Below are positions 63,501-64,000 of a DNA stretch of 64,000 nt, one piece after another. Each line of letters begins with the position of its first letter. Position 1 is the stretch's first letter. The position numbers were made by a program, and so were the translations under genes. The notes beneath the pieces were generated by a model. That model had not been told where the DNA came from and searched no databases. It was given only the letters and a program-made list of their open reading frames with translations. Origin of the DNA: Oegoconia quadripuncta (Eukaryota > Arthropoda > Insecta > Lepidoptera > Autostichidae); NCBI GenBank assembly GCA_949316235.1, contig OX438747.1:29268618-29332617 (forward strand). The letters run 5' to 3'.

Positions 63501-63928
63501 CCAGCGGCCGCTGATTTTCAACCGCAGCCTGCAGTTACTACGACTTTTGCTTCTTCCAGTGTTATCAAATGTTTCATACACGCTCGTCGGTTAGTGGTTG
63601 ACCGCACCTGACTTTTTGTGAGTACGTCAGTCAATTGACCTTTATCGACCCTTCCATTCACGCTTTCGTTATTCTCCTTTCTCTCTTTCGTTCCATGTCT
63701 AAACCACCTTAATATACCTATACCATATATATAAGACAACCGGGTAAACTTTGACTAAAATTTGACTCACCCATCAACATCCATGTCTAAACCACCTTAA
63801 TATACCTATACCGCTGATATACTGACGCATCGAAGACAACCGGGTAAACAAATAAGATTTGACTCACCCATCAACATTAATAGATATATAAGTCCAAATA
63901 TGTAGAATAAATAGTGTATTTTGTCCAT
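57366..63928 (-). CDS. Secreted 246-residue protein of unknown function, four exons
   Basis: Exons in transcript order: 63928-63868 (20 codons plus one base), 61547-61293, 59702-59439, 57526-57366. The borders are GT/AG (donors gtgagt, gtgagt, gtaatg; acceptors tttgtag, gtttaag, gtttcag). Phases fit, total 741 nt with a TGA stop. The first exon is a signal peptide: Met-Asp-Lys followed by hydrophobic YLFYIFGLIYLLMLM. Then an acidic Thr/Pro-rich stretch (TSEEEVTSTP, TTTTPPTTKK), a helical block (DKAKLILLCWEVVKEANNK), QFEIGYVIGLIREKYRRMMA, IVPQILSIHYLINYEWIHKI, and a C-terminal tail FLLRRLGLPTNMSTISKRF..WYGMPQSLY. The central block resembles YYEAGYIIGEIIERYRKMVE of the 53776-54965 gene. I recognise no named family. 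Confidence 0.85.
57585..57760 (+). mobile_element. SINE-A 3' fragment
   Basis: aacagcaatgttaataacat, ttgtcagagataagatagcc, gcgattgaggtcaagtgcta. Confidence 0.85.
57865..59370. repeat. 390-bp repeat: three tandem copies and one inverted copy
   Basis: Copies start near 57865, 58262 and 58703. Each runs from a T-tract with ctcctttaggagaaggcaaa through cagtctcagtcaaaacaagt and gcttcttgtgggaacccgaa to cgagttcccgccaaaaagcc. A fourth, partial copy (59107-59360) faces the other way, so copies 3 and 4 can fold into a long stem. Single copies: 30690-31078 and 61992-62383. Confidence 0.92.
59439..59702 (-). CDS. Exon 3 of the secreted protein gene
   Basis: 87 codons with 2+1 flanking bases. It begins ..GLIREKYRRMMAHYSEIY and ends SEPEVKPI before gtaatg. 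The open frame runs on to 59386 through a T-tract and SINE-like tail (atgcacagcggg); I prefer the splice because the next exon fits in phase. Confidence 0.82.
59720..59905 (+). mobile_element. LINE/SINE 3' tail fragment
   Basis: actagctttcgcccgcgact, cgtggaagatttcatcaaaa, ccgtccagccgtttaggcgt and a tttataatattagt end. Confidence 0.75.
60030..60577 (-). mobile_element. LINE 3' end interrupted by SINE-A
   Basis: 60030-60250 matches 55790-56050 (plus orientation of the text). A reverse SINE-A fills 60250-60577 (cctcaatcacacctgatgtt .. cctccgaatcgtaaacccaa .. ccacggaggcggtt). LINE-like tail text (aataaagaatattcgattga) reappears at about 61220. Confidence 0.82.
60746..60805. repeat. Perfect 28-bp palindrome with 4-nt loop
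   Basis: 60746-60773 (aaattaggtcaaactgtgat..) is the exact reverse complement of 60778-60805 with aggg between. It lies in an intron of the minus-strand gene. Confidence 0.97.
60930..61145 (-). mobile_element. LINE C-terminal fragment
   Basis: The minus strand reads FGVETLGPWGPGAHTLFREL, SERLVDASHDRRAGQYFGQR and ISLAIQRGNAASLLGT, a frequent end of lepidopteran RTs. Confidence 0.8.
61293..61547 (-). CDS. Exon 2 of the secreted protein gene
   Basis: Starts after aatttgtag. Encodes (D)FTVSQDTSEEEVTSTPAA, a Thr/Pro-rich stretch, MSDKAKLILLCWEVVKEANN and ends QFEIGYVI before gtgagt. The plus-strand frames over this stretch are shadows. Confidence 0.85.
61565..61735 (-). mobile_element. LINE 3' end
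   Basis: Reverse of the 45030-45140 text: gtcacgcctgtctcccgtag, gtaggcagagaccacagact, gctacgatcctgacacacct. Confidence 0.8.
61803..61925 (+). mobile_element. SINE-B, 5' part
   Basis: Head accagtttggtgtagtggtt, box aggttcgaatcccgctaggt, body gatgaatacggacatgtgtg. Its 3' half is missing; a MITE-G follows. Confidence 0.8.
61926..62472. mobile_element. MITE-G split by the 390-bp element with 12-bp target duplication
   Basis: MITE-G begins at 61926 (gatgagttttcttaccgtaa). It is cut after gaaagagaagtt (61980-61991), continues after the same 12 bp at 62384-62395 and runs to about 62472. Confidence 0.85.
62479..62806 (-). mobile_element. SINE-A, near full length
   Basis: Reverse copy: aacgggttagcacttgacct, tggtagctagccaggcggac, box gggatcgaacccgcgacctc, head ccacggatgcggtt. 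Confidence 0.9.
62812..63170. mobile_element. MITE-G, diverged and interrupted copy
   Basis: cataggtaatttcatttttt at the left and aataaagcgttgtgtctttt, cataattacatcattaaatt, gagttccaaataaatttgta at 63049-63155 match the MITE-G interior, with about 190 bp of unrelated sequence between. Confidence 0.65.
63190..63318 (+). mobile_element. SINE-B 3' fragment
   Basis: tatttatgtagtataccaac, agcctagttgcgtagtgtgg and gtgctgtgtgtatgtgcaaa. Confidence 0.8.
63330..63735 (-). mobile_element. LINE C-terminal and 3' end fragments
   Basis: A minus-strand frame (63739-63518) reads ILRWFRHGTKERKENNESVN and QVRSTTNRRACMKHLITLEE, a worn copy of the VRWFGH..NRRACM LINE tail. 63330-63390 is its 3' UTR type text. 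Confidence 0.7.
63700..63880. repeat. Tandem duplication (~100 bp) spanning an exon 1 donor
   Basis: accaccttaatatacctata, agacaaccgggtaaac and gactcacccatcaacat occur at 63700-63780 and again at 63791-63880. The second set contains the end of the signal-peptide exon and its gtgagt donor; the first is a free copy of both. Confidence 0.85.
63868..63928 (-). CDS. Exon 1 of the secreted protein gene (signal peptide)
   Basis: ATG at 63928-63926 in context agcaaaaatgg; 20 codons, strongly hydrophobic after MDKIH, plus one base, then gtgagt. The single base and the next exon's first two bases make GAT (Asp). Confidence 0.78.
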
Positions 63929-64000
63929 TTTTGCTCTTATTTGGAAATTAATGACTGCACTTAACTGTTAAAATTATAATAATAACATGCCACAAATAAG

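Overview
This window is nuclear DNA from a lepidopteran insect (moth or butterfly). Its coding exons are short with GT-AG introns. The rest is packed with repeats of lepidopteran style: several tRNA-headed SINE families, decayed LINE 3' ends, mariner-like elements, and MITEs with TA or TTAA targets. Nothing resembles a bacterial operon. Well over half of the window is recognisable repeat.

Three host genes can be supported. (1) A plus-strand gene in 13 recognised exons (10563-36634) encodes a leucine-rich-repeat protein orthologous to vertebrate PPP1R37 (LRRC68), a protein phosphatase 1 regulatory subunit. About 1,698 residues are visible. The first eight exons match the N-terminal and LRR part of the family. 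The last exon alone codes 1,199 residues of low-complexity Ser/Asp/Lys-rich sequence. The initiating exon was not found. (2) A plus-strand gene (coding exons 53776-53977 and 54560-54965) encodes a small helical, charged protein of unknown function. (3) A minus-strand gene in four exons (63928 down to 57366) encodes a 246-residue protein with an N-terminal signal peptide. Three of its exons had to be worked out from splice sites. Genes 2 and 3 lie tail to tail, share a similar central block, and have the same intron phase in front of that block, so they look like diverged paralogues.

Layout: 1-10.5 kb is intergenic or intronic repeat (LINE C-termini, an 80-bp tandem repeat, MITEs). 10.5-36.6 kb is the PPP1R37-like gene, whose introns hold a 92-bp satellite, SINEs, a 3.6-kb TTAA-flanked insertion, a 2.1-kb mariner and a 1.0-kb mariner derivative with 283-bp inverted ends. 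36.6-38.4 kb is its 3' UTR and flank. 38.9-43.1 kb is a decayed DNA transposon with about 165-bp terminal inverted repeats. 43-53.4 kb is repeat. 53.7-64 kb holds the tail-to-tail pair with nested SINEs and four copies of a roughly 390-bp repeat.

The most unusual item is the 3.6-kb insertion at 18517-22161. It is flanked by TTAA duplications and split an older MITE. It carries the truncated start of an OTU-type cysteine protease reading frame and a perfect 229-bp inverted repeat around a 168-bp spacer. Both arms hold a fragment with the LanC-like zinc motif WCHGAPG. It could be a natural hairpin-RNA source against a LANCL gene.
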